Source: Bolinopsis microptera (taxonomy: Eukaryota > Ctenophora > Tentaculata > Lobata > Bolinopsidae). From it: 64,000 bases of DNA. Of the stretch, positions 11,458-23,622 are shown piece after piece (the first letter of the stretch is position 1; every line of letters starts with the position of its first letter). Made by a program: the position numbers and the translations under genes. The notes under the pieces are model-generated. The model saw only the letters and a list, made by a program, of their open reading frames with translations. It was not told where the DNA came from and did not search any database. The stretch covers positions 9,786,635 through 9,850,634 of the forward strand of contig NC_087079.1 of the NCBI RefSeq assembly GCF_026151205.1, written 5' to 3'.

Positions 11458-13221
11458 TTCTTCTTAAATTTCCGTTATTTGTGATACGTCCAAGTTATGC
11501 TTGGTTGCCTGAAATGTCCAATATGATTAATTTGGGACAAGTAAAATAAGAAAGTTTCTCAATTGATGGACTCTAATGGTTCATCAATGGACTCTAATGG
11601 TCCGTGAGGACACAACCCTCAGTGCAATGAGACGTTGAGATGAAAACAATCACGATTGTACTGACAGCTTGGTTTGTGGATGTTTGATAATCACTGATTC
11701 GAATTGTAGAGTTTAATTTATGTAGTTAAATATTTGAATTTTGTACTGTAAAATATTTGATGTGAACTTTTGAGTTTGGAGATTGAAGGCATTGAAGAAG
11801 TTTAAGCTGTTGCTGATACAATCTTTTAATGGTAGAAATCAATCTAAAAATGTTGACCATTCATACAATTAGTTTATGTGTGAAGAAATGTCTGAAGATT
11901 ACGTAGTTGATTCAATAATGACCCTATTCCAGTAATAATAAATTTACATTTTTTCCAATTGATCTAATTAGCTAAACTCTTATTTATCATTAGATTTGTA
12001 TCTACCACTACCAGTTTTCTCCAGCTTTGCTTCAAGATCTATTCAACGGTTTTACTTTGGATGTAAGCTGAGAACCCTACCGGTCCTAACCACCAAATCA
12101 AATTCCTAAATTACTGGTCTCATGACAATTGTATACCAGCGAGTTAATGCACATCATGCTGCTTTAAAACCATTATCCAGTCTGTTAGTTGTATGTTTTC
12201 ATTTGGGAAATTGAGTTATTCATTTGGGAAATTGAATTATTCTGAGGATGATTTGATTGGAAACTTCAGCTGTTCGTGGTTCTCCTGGCTACAATGAGGC
12301 ACTTAGAAACTACTTAAAAATACTTGGCAACTTTCCAGTGAATTAAGGGACTCTCGTGTATAATATGTGTCTCCATCTGTCTATTGAAATTTAAATGTTG
12401 GTTAAAAAGTCGGTTAATTAATGATGAAATATCAACATTATGTCTAACACCACAGTACGTGATTAGGCATGCTATTGTTAAGTTGCCATTTCAACAGACT
12501 TTTCAGTCAACCTTTCAATTGCGACTGACATGATAAAGACACATGTCAATTGTAAAACTTCATAGGCGGTAACCAGCTTCTTGAATCTCGATTATAAACT
12601 TGTCCATTAAAAAAGCATCTGCGGCATTTTATTTAATGTTCCCTGATTTTCTTAAGAAAAATGACTCGAAAAGCCCGGAATAAAAAATAAGTAATCGATC
12701 TGACAGCAGCTTTATTGAAGATTTTACTGCTCTGCACCAGGTGTGGTGCTTGATGTTATAATGACTCCAATTTGCATCACAAAAGCTACATCATAGTTTT
12801 CATGATCCTTTAAAAAAGTGTCGGTGTAGATGTGTTGAAAATGCAGTAGGATCTCCAAACCCCTTGTCATTACAGCACACAAGGCTTCCCATGCTAATTG
12901 TGCACGTAATTCAACAATGATAGAGTTTATTGATAAACAAAACACTCGCTCATTCCGAAGAGCGATTGAAGAAGGCGTATATTATGCCATTTAAAAACAG
13001 CTGAAATAGCAAGAATCTCTTTCAAGAGATGGAGCGGGTCTGTGGACACGTGCCTCCAACTCTCGCCTACCCAACGCAGCCTTTTATCATGCTCAGACAA
13101 CCGGCGCATTCTTCTACACCATTAGCCTGTGCCTGTTGCTCAACATTACACCAGTTTATAATTGATCCTGTAGTTATTTTCGTCTTGGTCAACTGGAAGT
13201 GAAGATACTTTTTTGCATTTC
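11458..13221. other. Intergenic region, no supported gene
   Basis: AT-rich sequence between the CCP-like gene and Kv channel A. It contains a short direct repeat (ATGGACTCTAATGGT at about 11566 and 11586) and a possible polyadenylation AATAAA near 11937. Two minus-strand open stretches at 12724-13109 have mixed composition but no recognisable domain. Confidence 0.5.
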
Positions 13222-16200
13222 ATGATGGCGCTCAGCCACCTCAGTGCCACCAAGCTGCCCCGAGTCAGGCACAGTATCAGGAACACGATTGCCCGCCAGG
13301 AAGTGGAAGAGGAACGAGCTCAAGCTTATGCGCTCTCGCTAAATAGCCCGAGCTCCGCGGCTTCTTCCCTGGGATCTTTTACAACTGGCCGTGCTCAAGC
13401 ATCCAATCCAGGGCCAGCAACCATTTCAGTACCCACGTCCGCGTCATTCGGTAAAAAAGTGAAGAAAAGGATCAGTATGGCGGCAGTGGGCCACACAGCT
13501 TTTGGGAGTCTGATGAGACGGGGACATGTTCATTCTTTGTGAGTATGATTAAATAATTATGGTAAAAAGTAGCCTTAAAAAGCTCGATATAACACATTTT
13601 CATAACTTCTGCAAGAGAGTTAGTGAAAATCTATTCCACAATTATTTCACCCATCCGTAGTAAGTTCAATCCGCAGTACAAGACTCATTTCTCGAAAGTG
13701 TATTTACCATATTCAAAATCTGCCTGGAATTAAATCCCGAACCGGAAATCTCAAAATGACAGTGGCACAGTGTATTAATCAATACTAAAAACTGCGCGTG
13801 ACCGATGTTAGTCACTTAAATGGCGCTATGACTATTACTATTAGCTGCTTAATGAGATCATTGAAATGGTGCCATCGGTGATCCGTGGTGTGTCAGATTA
13901 GTGGTATGTCATGTTTCTTAAGTTCAGCACTTTTTAAATTGCTAGTTCATCAATAGAAAAATGATAAATCACTCCAAGTCCAAGTGTACGCTTGCTGTCA
14001 TGTGAGTGTGGCTACCTTCTTATTTATTTGTAGGTAACATTAATGTATTGTTTAAAATCTAAAATTATACATAACCACGCACCGACATAAACCCGAATAA
14101 TTGCTGAAAATGTGGCCCAATTTCATATAATATGGTCATGTCACGTGATTGAAATTTATTGCAATTAAGTACATAATACGTAATCACTTTTTGACCAATT
14201 TTTAACCCCATCCTGCCTCCCTAAGCTCCGTATAGTATTAGTATTCAGTTTTTCAGTTTCACTCATAGCTATAGTGATAAAATTACACTAGCGTTATCAT
14301 TTAGAAACCCCCTCCCACCTTTACAGTTACTCTTGGCTAGTGCGTAGAAATTAAACCAGTGTGAGCTTTTCCAAACCACCTCGCCTAGATTGGCTTAAGT
14401 AATTTGTCAACGGTCCTTTTAATGTTATGTGGGGGTGATTTGGAAGAAACGGCTCCGTTTGGACTGCTGAGAAGCAATTCTGCAAGAGTTATAATTACGG
14501 AGACTGGGAGTCTGGTGTCTATGGTTTATATGTGCCAAGTTTATGAAATAAAGTCTCTTCTTTAGACGGTGGCAAATTAGTTTGCTTGCATTGCCGATCT
14601 GTCATGGCCTGATCCGTGCATTGTATGATAGTTCACCTGCAATAATGGACGAGTACGTACTTTAAACGTACTATAGAATTTAAGTCTAGACTAGATTCTA
14701 GACTATAGATTTCAACCCCCGTTGCATCTTCCGCATACTTGCTATAAATATATTGCTAACGTGTTTATGTGGACTCTACCATTGTCCATCAGTACTTGCC
14801 AAGTATGCTGGATTAAAGTCTGACGAGTTTCAGTCTGCAGAGCGTGCTGCTCGTTCGTCACTAGATTCATCGTTTATTCCTTAACTGATATCACATTTTA
14901 TCAATAACATTTGGCTTTATTAATATCATTTAGATTCTTTGAGTGAAAGTAAAATTGTTCATAGTATTCAAAATCTCCGAGTGCATTATTTTATGTACAT
15001 TCTTAAACTCACACTCAAAGAATAAGGAATAATCTGCTGACTATAGCAATTTGATGAGTTCGTTGCAGCATAAGCACCACACATCCAATAATTATATCAC
15101 TATGAGATCATGTTCCATTAAAAAAGTCACCGGTCAACTTGGGTCTTACAATCTTAAGAGACAGTCTTAGGTCTTTAAAAAAAGCTGGTCTAATTCTTTC
15201 CAAATCAAAACATCCATTTGTTCAGGTTTCGATCTTAAACGGTTACTATTTTCACTTTCAGGAGACAAAAGAATCACATACCCTCTAAAGTCCTAGCGGA
15301 ACTAGAACTCTCAAGCACGTAAGAAATGGGGAGTTTTTGTAGTTTTACTGCGTATCAGAATGAACTGGAAGGGGGGGGGGGGGGGGGGGGGGGGAAGGGA
15401 TTTTAGGATTTTCCGACCAAGTGTTATTCTGAAGTCTATACTATAAATATGCACGGGAAGTCAAATAGATGACAACTAAGTGTACTTCCAACTTTAATTT
15501 GTATTTTGAAATTTTTTTTCAAATAACACCATTCTACCAGCCACAAGTAAAATTCTAATGACTGTTAATCTACCAGACGTAAAACAAGTATAAAAAGATC
15601 AAGCATCGTTGGTGCTCATAGTCACACTGCACCATTTGAGCCCATTCCCGAACCAGTCGTAAACAACCAAAATACACCACCTCGAACTATAAACCCGCTC
15701 GACTTCAACCTGGATACTTTACCCGAGGACCCGGGGCTTGATGAGAACGAGACGGAAGATGAAATGTGTACAGAACTCCTGTCAATGAACGGAAATGTTC
15801 CTGATGGAGACCTCATTTTCATCAATTGTTCTGGTAGGAACCATTTGACACTTTTACAGTAACACAGCATTTAAAACCTTTGCAATCTGATATATTGGCA
15901 TAATATGTAACCTTATTAAACTAGACTTAAGAATTAAGATACTAAAGATAAAATGTATAACGTCACCGAAAATTATCTGCAGGTTTCCGTTACGTAACCA
16001 CAGAAGAAACTCTAAGTAGATTTCCCAATTCGTTACTAGGAAATGCAAAACTACGACAAGCACTTTATTCACAAAAACTGGACGCTTACTATCTCGATAG
16101 ACACAGGTAACTATTCGAATAGGAATATCACTTTTTGTTCAGCAATTCGGGTTTCAAGGCATAATATTTGCGCTAAACTATGTGTATCCTTGCTTTAATT

Positions 16201-17253
16201 AAGAAACTGATAACCAGTCAGCAAAACAATTATAAGCGTTATTATTTTATTATCCTACAGGGCGTGTTTCGAGTCCATCCTTCAGTTTTATCAAACTGGG
16301 ATTGAATGCCCTCCACCGTACATAGACCTACATATCTACCATTCTGAGAAAGATTTTTACGGTCTGAAGAGGTCCCGTGATACGGTGATCGAGATAAGAG
16401 AAAACAGGATGAAGGAAAGTTCCTGTCTCTGCTGCCCACATAGCAGTAGGTTAAAGATCCACAAATTTCTGATTAATCCCCCGAACTCGATCTGCTCATC
16501 TTTATATCATGCGACGGATATAACCATGATTGCGTTGGCGACGGTATTGTTCATCTTGGAATCTGAAGAAACTCTTAAAGACAAATTTCAATTAACGTTA
16601 GGGCATTTAAGCGACAGTTATGGGATAAACTTTTGGCTTTTTGCATTAGATGCAATGACTATCGGATGGTTTACCGTAGATATAATGCTAAGAATGGTAT
16701 CATGGCCACAGTTTATTGAGTACTGGAAGGATTTTATGAACTTGCTGGACATATTTTCTGTTGCACCGTTCTACATAGAGCTCATTCAATTGGCGACAGC
16801 TAACGAATCTGATAATAATTACGATTTTCTCCGAGCCTTGAGACTTATACGGGTAGTGAGAGTATTCAAGTTTGTGCGTCACTCAGAAAGTATGATGGTG
16901 ATTCTGAAGGCGGTGGTGAAGGCACGACACGAGCTCCTCGTTTTGTTTGTATCCATCTTCCTTTTCGTCATTACATTCGGCTCGATAATGTTCTATCTAG
17001 AACATGACGTACCAGAGGATCAGATGCCACCAGAAGGGTCCCGTCCCAACACCCCTTCTCTTCCATCTTGATGTCGTGTTGGTGGGTCCTGGTCTCCGTG
17101 ACGACGGTTGGGTTCGGTGATATGTATCCGGTGACAACTGCCGGTAAGTTCGCCGGTTCTGTGGTTCTTTGTCTGGGAATTATCTGTCTGGCCCTACCCA
17201 TGACGATCATTGTGACCAAGTTCAGTATTGAGTTTGACCGAGAGAAGTCTTGA
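13222..17253 (+). CDS. Voltage-gated K+ channel alpha subunit, Shaker/Kv1-like (channel A); frameshifted
   Basis: Plasma-membrane K+ channel subunit expected to tetramerise. Exons: 13222-13538, 15262-15318, 15577-15833, 15983-16106, 16261-17253, joining in phase. The first in-frame Met is 13222 (a second follows at once). Roughly 190 unplaced N-terminal residues precede a T1 domain: IFINCSG, FRYVTTEETLSRFPNSLLGN, YYLDRHR, ILQFYQTG. S1 is near DITMIALATVLFILES, S2 near WLFALDAMTIGWFTVDIMLR, S3 near NLLDIFSVAPFYIELI. S4 is LRALRLIRVVRVFKFVRH, with a basic residue every third position. The filter is TTVGFGDMYP. S6 is LALPMTIIVTKF, so the usual PVP hinge reads PMT. The reading frame breaks between S5 and the pore. 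One base missing from the CCCC run at 17052-17055 would restore alignment with the conserved F-S-S-I-x4-W-W segment. This could be a sequencing error or a real lesion. Introns hold no other gene. Confidence 0.85.
13539..15261 (+). other. Intron 1 of Kv channel A, no other gene seen
   Basis: A long AT-rich intron with donor GTGAGTAT and acceptor CACTTTCAG. No coding stretch, tandem array or transposon termini were recognised. Confidence 0.6.
15371..15394 (+). repeat. Poly-G tract (24 G)
   Basis: An uninterrupted run of 24 G within intron 2 of Kv channel A, in otherwise AT-rich DNA. Such runs can form G-quadruplexes and are prone to length error in sequencing. Confidence 0.9.
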
Positions 17254-17631
17254 AGAGACTATATGCTATTTGAGCTAGGGTGGTAAACCAAAGTCAAGGC
17301 TGTGGAGAAAAGAGTGCGACCTAGGAACGTCTCAATAAGTCCGGAAACCAGCAGGTATTGAAGTTCAAATGATTGAAATGCAATTTTTGAGACATCAAAC
17401 TAACGAATAACAATGACAAAAATAGAAATAATATACAAAACAACTTTATCATATAATAAAAATTCAGCATATCTTCTTAAGTTTAATCTTGTTTTTACTT
17501 TAATCTCGATTTAGAATATCTGTAAAGATCTAGGGAAATCTTTAATAAAAAATCTGTATTTTCACCCTCGGTATGTATTGTAGTAAATATACGCCTTTGT
17601 AGTCTGTTCAAAGAACTCTCCACATTTTTTC

Positions 17632-17952
17632 TTGTTCTGTCACGGCTTTTGTAGTCACAGTTATTTGCGGGGAATATTCCTGCAGAAAAACAGCGTTAAC
17701 AACTGGACACATTCCGACGTCAATCTAATTGGTTGTCCGGAATTCCTTGACGAAATCAGAATTAAACAATACAGATGCATAATTCCACCATTTGTTAGAA
17801 CGAATTGGGCGTGTTTAAAAGACAAACACATACTCAACCTTCCCTGTCTGGAAACTACCTGTAAAGCAGTCATGGATAGAGGTTGCCACGAGTGCGAACT
17901 TCTGGAAACGTCTCTGGAGGACTTAGCCAGGGGCTCCACGTGGATCTTCTGA
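17632..17952 (+). CDS. Possible Cys-rich terminal exon (unassigned)
   Basis: An open stretch of about 90 codons to the TGA at 17950-17952 follows a plausible acceptor (TTCCTGCAG at about 17684). It reads with a coding-like composition and seven or so cysteines, including CPEF, YRC, WAC, LPC, TTC and CHEC. No domain was recognised, no start Met fits, and no partner exon was found. The 3' UTR of Kv channel A is immediately upstream. It could be an alternative 3' exon or chance. Confidence 0.25.
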   Translation: MFCHGFCSHSYLRGIFLQKNSVNNWTHSDVNLIGCPEFLDEIRIKQYRCIIPPFVRTNWACLKDKHILNLPCLETTCKAVMDRGCHECELLETSLEDLARGSTWIF

Positions 17953-19751
17953 TACGCTGCCGTGCTGGACTCACTTGGTGTCCGCCTACTATTTTCATCT
18001 CCATCTTCCGCCTGGTGTAGACTATAGTTATAAAGAAATCAAGCCTAAGATAAACCAGACACATTCTTTTAAGGGCTGATTTGATTTAACGTACGTGGGA
18101 ATATTTTTAAAGTACTCATTTGTTCATAGTTAGAAACAGTCAGACAATGAGTTGTGTCCTATTGTGAGATTTGTGAGAATCATCTCAGTCATCAGTAACT
18201 TTGAATAACCGGAAATGATAAACAAATCAGAATACACAATGATCTTTTGAAAATCTCCGACTTCACAGACAACTGTCTCAATAGGTTCAATAGGTAGGTA
18301 GGAACTTCGAAACACGCACCAGTGGCGGACAGTGAACAATGAAAAAAAATTTTAGGTGTAACAGATGCCAGTCTGACTAAAGTTTGGTAGAGTTAAATGC
18401 TGCACTTGTGACTTGCAATTGCATAGTGCATACCAAACTGCAAGCACATGGCTAATCGAAATCCATATTTGGCGCGTCATCGCCTGTTGCCATAGATACA
18501 ATGTGGTATTGCGCCATGATACGACAAAATATGCAACGCGCGTTACGTAAACTAACTTCTATATTATTATATCTGCGACAGACAAGGTGCCCAGGCGTGA
18601 AAATAAAATAAAAACAAAACAAGGACTCATCAATGTTTGACGAAAATAAATTAAATTTTCTATGAAGACCCCAACCCACCTCCAGCAGCGGTCAAAAATA
18701 AAGATGAAATTTTAGATTTATCCACGGTCCTTTGACAATATTATAATATAGGATTGCAAACCTCGTAATCAGTGATGACTGTATCGCTGCTATGATCATT
18801 AAATGCACTATTCAGCATCCCTGGATAATAGTTCAAGTTTTCTTTTCTCCCTTTCCCAACCAGCATCTGACCTGCTTTTGTTTTGTTTTTCTGAGCTGCT
18901 CTGTACATCAATAAAACTTGATCCCGGCTGCTTGTAGATATGAAGTTGCTGTCTCTCTGAAATTGACATTTTTTACGACAGGAAACTTTCATATCATTTT
19001 ATTTCCTAAATTGTTTTTAAGATATATTATCTTCCATATTTAAGATTTGGTTGGGGAGGCGGATTATCGTTGTGAAGTACTGTACTACTCACGAAGTACT
19101 GTACACGATGTTTTCAACCCACGAGTCAGAGAGCAAGCTCAATCTTCCATAGTCATTTGATTACAAATCTAGCTGTAGTTGTGATTTGCACTCTACCTTT
19201 TACTTATAAATGTGCATGTGGGTAATTCCTTAAGTTCTTTATTTTGCTAAGAAGAAGAGATAGTATAATAAATGATTTTAACAGTAGTGAAAAGGTTGGA
19301 TAGGCTAAAGGCGGAAGTAAACTTTTATTAGCAATCGCGCCGGAAGATGAGAGGTAAAATTTTCTCTCTAACCGGACTTTATAGGTATAGAAAAAGTTGT
19401 AGATGACTCAATGTACTAGGTTAATTAAACACAGGGATAGGAAGAATTGATTTTAATGGTTTTAAAAATAGCGACGATGTTTAAAATAATATTATACATT
19501 TATTACTTTTGCTTAAACGAGCTTACCCAATTATCCTGAAATTCCAATGTACTGAAAAACGAAAAAAAGATCTGATGCTCACCAGAGCACAGATATTGAG
19601 GGCCAGTAAAAACATGGGCAGTTTATGTGCAATAAGATAATAAAACATCTCCGTTAATTCTAAAATTATCGAGTGTCTACTCAGTTAACTAATTTGGTAA
19701 TTATTAGATCCGAGAAAGTTCTACATTTTACTCCCTGACAAAATGAAAATT
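17953..19751. other. Intergenic region with one candidate minus-strand exon
   Basis: Mostly AT-rich with no repeats of note. On the minus strand, 18971-18741 is open after the acceptor-like TCAATTTCAG and ends NYYPGMLNSAFNDHSSD, then about 15 residues to a TAA. It looks like a cytoplasmic tail, but no upstream exon was found. I did not promote it to a gene. Polyadenylation signals for the acyltransferase gene (TTTATT on this strand) occur near 19497. Confidence 0.35.
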
Positions 19752-21436
19752 CTATAAAAAATATCCTAAAACTAAAGCCATAACAGGTGCTAGAAAACTG
19801 TAGTTCTCAGGAAATCCAAAATACCATTCGCATACCAAAACTAAGAAACACAGGCAGAGGGACACTGTATTTGCCTCGATAAGAAACTTGCGGAGACCTT
19901 CATCTCGACACCCTCTGATTGATTTTATCCCATTTATACCTTGGATGAGACAAGCAAGTGAAAACGACATGTCCCCATCCATCCACTGAAAGGGAAATGT
20001 CCATCTAAGGATAACTGCTAACACACGAGGTAATATATTCACGGCGACGAGAAAATGTGCTGTGGACATGATATTTGAGTGAGTTTTACTGTCTTTACAA
20101 CGAGCAGCTGATAATCCGTGCCCTATAAAAACCGGCACAATAATAGCGATATCAAGGTTTGAAACTGAATGTAAGATAACGTGAAGTGTCCGAAAAAAGC
20201 CAAGGTGTTCCATTACTGATGTCTGAAAGTTCTGAATAACCAAATAGACTGCAGTACCAGATACAACGATCATTGACAGCAATGCTGTATACCCGATTAC
20301 ACGATGGTAACGGTGGAACCCCATTATAGTTAGGTTTCCAGAGGCAACTGTCCAAGCCAGAGTAGCAGAAATATGGATTATCAGTTGAATTTCGAGTGAT
20401 GAAAATGATTCGCCGGTTGAAAATTTTGCCAAACGGTCTTGAGACAGAAAAATCCAGATAAAAATAAGCAGAAACGTAGTTTTGAGATAGGTGACCATCT
20501 TGCTTCGATCGACGTTTCTCCTTGAGTGAGGTCTTGTGGTTGATGGTTTGAAGACGAAACAGAGTTCACGGTTTTTGTATGCTGGGAAAAGTGATTGATG
20601 TTCATAGAACAACTCTTCTAGGGCGTCAAAGTAACCAGCGACAAATTCATCCAAATTTGAGTAATTTTTTGGGTGCAAGGGATTTTTCCTCACTACCAAA
20701 CATGTTCCTTCCCCTAATATAGTATCCCACGTGGGTAACCACAACGGAATATTCAAACCAGTTGCCTCGTACACTGCCCTATCTATTCCTGAAAATGGAG
20801 TCCAATAGCTGTCGTACATACCAAACACAAATGCTGGAACTACACCGGAACAACACGAACCCTCCCCTGGCCCTTGTTTGTAATCTTCCAGACAACCCTC
20901 AAGAAGCCGGTATGAGGAACGAGGGAAATAACCGCCTCCCGAGGATTACAAACAGTCATTTCTCGAGCTCCTCCGGGTATTATACCAACGTGTTTACCCT
21001 CCTTCAACGACTTGGTGATCTCTTTTGATGTAGCGTCGATAACTCTGCCAGCAAGCATGGTCGTATAACCCACAGTTGGGACATACTTCCCGAAAGAACT
21101 CTGAGCCATCACGAAGTTGTCCTCTCCGAAAACGTGGGGATGTGCCTGAAATGTTGGAAATAAGGACATGGGGTAGCGGCCGTGGGGGTGAATAGCAAGG
21201 ATGCAGGGTGACTCCGGCAGAGAGGTATTCCTGAAAACTTGAAACTTCTTACGTTGAGATATCCTTCGCAGGAGGTTAATAAACCACGTTGATCTATGAG
21301 GTCCGAGTATAGCGGGAGTTAGCCAGAAAATTAATGGAATGAACCGGTAGTAAGGTGGAACAACAAGGAGGAGACAAAGGAGAGCCCATGTCAGAATGGG
21401 AACTCCAATATCCCACCAAGCGACGAAATTACCCAT
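19752..21436 (-). CDS. DGAT2-type acyltransferase fused to a C-terminal polytopic membrane domain; one frameshift
   Basis: Predicted ER acyl-CoA:acylglycerol-type acyltransferase, single exon. It starts at the ATG at 21436 (MGNFVAWWD), with a hydrophobic hairpin over residues 10-45. The catalytic HPHG motif lies in ILAIHPHGRYPMSLFP, and PGGAREM corresponds to the GGA-x-E block of the DGAT2 family. After VRVVP the frame breaks at about 20829-20850. The next frame continues the family pattern (AFVFGMYDSYW, then FVAGYFDALEELFYEH). An imperfect 11-bp duplication (GTTGTTCCGGT/GTAGTTCCAGC) lies at the break. Normal DGAT2 proteins end near there. Here about 250 more residues follow with six or so membrane spans and histidines in GFHRYHRVIGYTALLSM and LHVILHSVSNLD, loosely like DUF2306-type membrane proteins. 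The acyltransferase half is secure; the tail's identity and the substrate are unknown. Confidence 0.8.
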
Positions 21437-22426
21437 TAGGGCTTAATCTCAAAATCAAACAGTTTCTTAAGCTTTTCGATCTGAGAGTTTAGGGACTCTT
21501 TCGTTCTCGTCAGGGAAAGTCAATCCACACTGAAGACTCGGTATTTCACAGCAGCTAGGGGTTATTATTTTAAGTCGGTGCTAAACAAGTATTTGATAAG
21601 TCTAAGCATACGTACTAATAATACTGTTCTTGATCAACACACCAGTATTCACTAGTAACTTTTGATAGCGCGATTAATTTCACGAAAAAGTCATCATTTA
21701 CAAAATAAAATCGTTAATCGACAAAGCATCAACAAAAGTTAGACTCTAGATATTATCTAGATCATAACAATTTGTACGAGATCATTATCTCATTATGATA
21801 TCAACTAAGTAATGAGTCAGCTAACGAAGCACGCACTATAGATATCTGTCAACTGAATAGTGAATACCACGTATGTGTTAGCTTATCATCGTGCCTACCT
21901 AGTAGTAGTACCTATTGATTATTATATTATGTAGCATTTTTGAAATTTTTGCAGTATAACTTCCCCACTCTTTTACCGTACAAGGATCCAGCACAGTGAC
22001 GAAGAACATGAAACCCATCAACTATCAAGTACCTAAAAGCTCTGTAACATGTAAAAACAAAGAACTATTAAAAAGTTAAAGCAAAGAAAACCTGACATCG
22101 ATAGTCGATATTTACGAGGGACTGTAACTATGTAATGTAAGGATATTAAATAGAACGTACCGAATTAAAGTTCTCGTTTTGTGCCGCCTTCTTTAGAGCC
22201 CTCTGAACATAATGTTCGTGGTGCGGCTTGTTCTGAGCAAGTAGTAGTACAGTACCACTAATAGTGGTTAAGCAAGTTAAAAACAAACCACTTTTACAAT
22301 AAATCGTAGAGTTAATCGAAACGTTTTGTTCTTGAATTAAACGTTTCAGAAAATTAATTGCAGTTTTTCTGTCTTTAAATGCGAAACGTTAAAATTGATG
22401 ATATGCTGGTTTCTAAGTAACAAATG
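21437..22426. other. Upstream region of the acyltransferase gene, no gene seen
   Basis: AT-rich DNA containing the presumed promoter of the minus-strand acyltransferase gene. No clear TATA box or CpG-rich stretch was recognised. Confidence 0.5.
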
Positions 22427-23622
22427 TCATACTTTGGACGAAGTTTCCATCTTGTTGCCACTTTGATCTCTTAAGTGCTGCCACACCATATGCGCCCCTG
22501 AATCTGAAACAGATAAAATAATGTGAGCTCCTGGAATTATAGATGAAACAGATAAAATCATGTGAGCTGAGCATGTTAAAAATACAGCACACTCCCTATC
22601 AACAATCAAATATCCTTCACAATTGTTCTCCAAATTAAATTAGGAACGCTGCTTCTCAAACGGACAATATTAAAAAGACAGACAAAGCACCGAAGGATAT
22701 AAGCGAACTAATTTAACAACAACCACAACCACACAGAAGAACAAGTACAAGTAAAAGTACTACACAGAAGAACAAGTACTTTTGTGTAAGTTCACAATCT
22801 TCTGGAGCTCTAAAAACTTGCAGCGGGGAGGCGATACAAACTTAGTGTGGCGTTCCAGTTCCATTACCCCGTACTCAACAAAGTAAGTCAACAGCAAAGA
22901 AAGTGGAGATACCGTAGTGCAAGTAGTGACATTCATAAAATTCTTACATGCTAAGTGCGAGCTGGGGACCGATTTTAACTACTTTTGTCAGATTGGAGAA
23001 CTCACGAAATGTTTATAAAGGCCACTGATGGCTATGATATCACAATTCACAAATTGCAGCATTCGAAAAGTTCGATAAGTGCATGATTATTTTATAGTTT
23101 AGAGTTAAATCTCGTGATTTAACTTATCACTGCAATTCGTCGACGAAGTAGAAGAGGTTGGAATATTAGGTTTCATTAACCACGAGTAACAGTGTGCTTC
23201 TCAGAGTTGACAGCATGCATATTAAAACTTATGTTTTAACTTTGTAAGGTCAGGCAACAATTGACGATGGTTTTATTCAAAAACAGTGGGAGAACGAATG
23301 AAGGAAGAGCATGCATATATAATGATATATATTATATATTATATCAAAATGCATATAATATATTAAAACGTATACTGCTTTATTAAGGTCGTTTATCGCT
23401 GACAATGGTTTTATTCAAAACCACCAGCTAAAAAGAAGCATTTTAAAACCACATAATTTTATAAAACTCACTCTGATTATCATGGTAAATATTCTTGAGA
23501 TCGTTCATCTTGGCGTTTTTAATTTTTGCCTCCGCAATAGCCTCCAGCCAACTGAGGCCCCCGCCCTTTTTATCTTGCCCATCGGCTTTGCTGCCAAACC
23601 CCTTCCGCCCAAATAATCCCAT
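22427..23622 (-). CDS. Candidate small two-exon gene, N-terminal myristoylation-like start
   Basis: Unrecognised small protein of about 75 residues. Exon 1 is 23622-23472 (minus), starting MGLFGRKGFGSKADG. It has a glycine- and lysine-rich N-terminus, then an amphipathic stretch WLEAIAEAKIKNAKMNDLKN, and ends at a strong donor, A|GTGAGT. The next good acceptor in phase is TCTGTTTCAG at 22504, giving exon 2 22503-22427 (NSGAHMVWQHLRDQSGNK and a short tail to TGA). MGLFG fits an N-myristoylation start, and the basic residues that follow would favour membrane attachment; that is inference. An extra exon in the 970-bp intron cannot be excluded. The intron end carries a partial duplication of the acceptor region (about 22504-22570). 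Confidence 0.45.

Noticed and set aside
12724-13109. Two minus-strand ORFs upstream of Kv channel A
   Set aside because: Adjacent frames suggested a decayed gene, but no domain, splice sites or conserved motif could be seen.
18741-18992. Minus-strand 83-codon ORF resembling a receptor tail
   Set aside because: A usable acceptor exists, but no partner exon was found between it and the acyltransferase gene. Kept only as a note in the intergenic entry.
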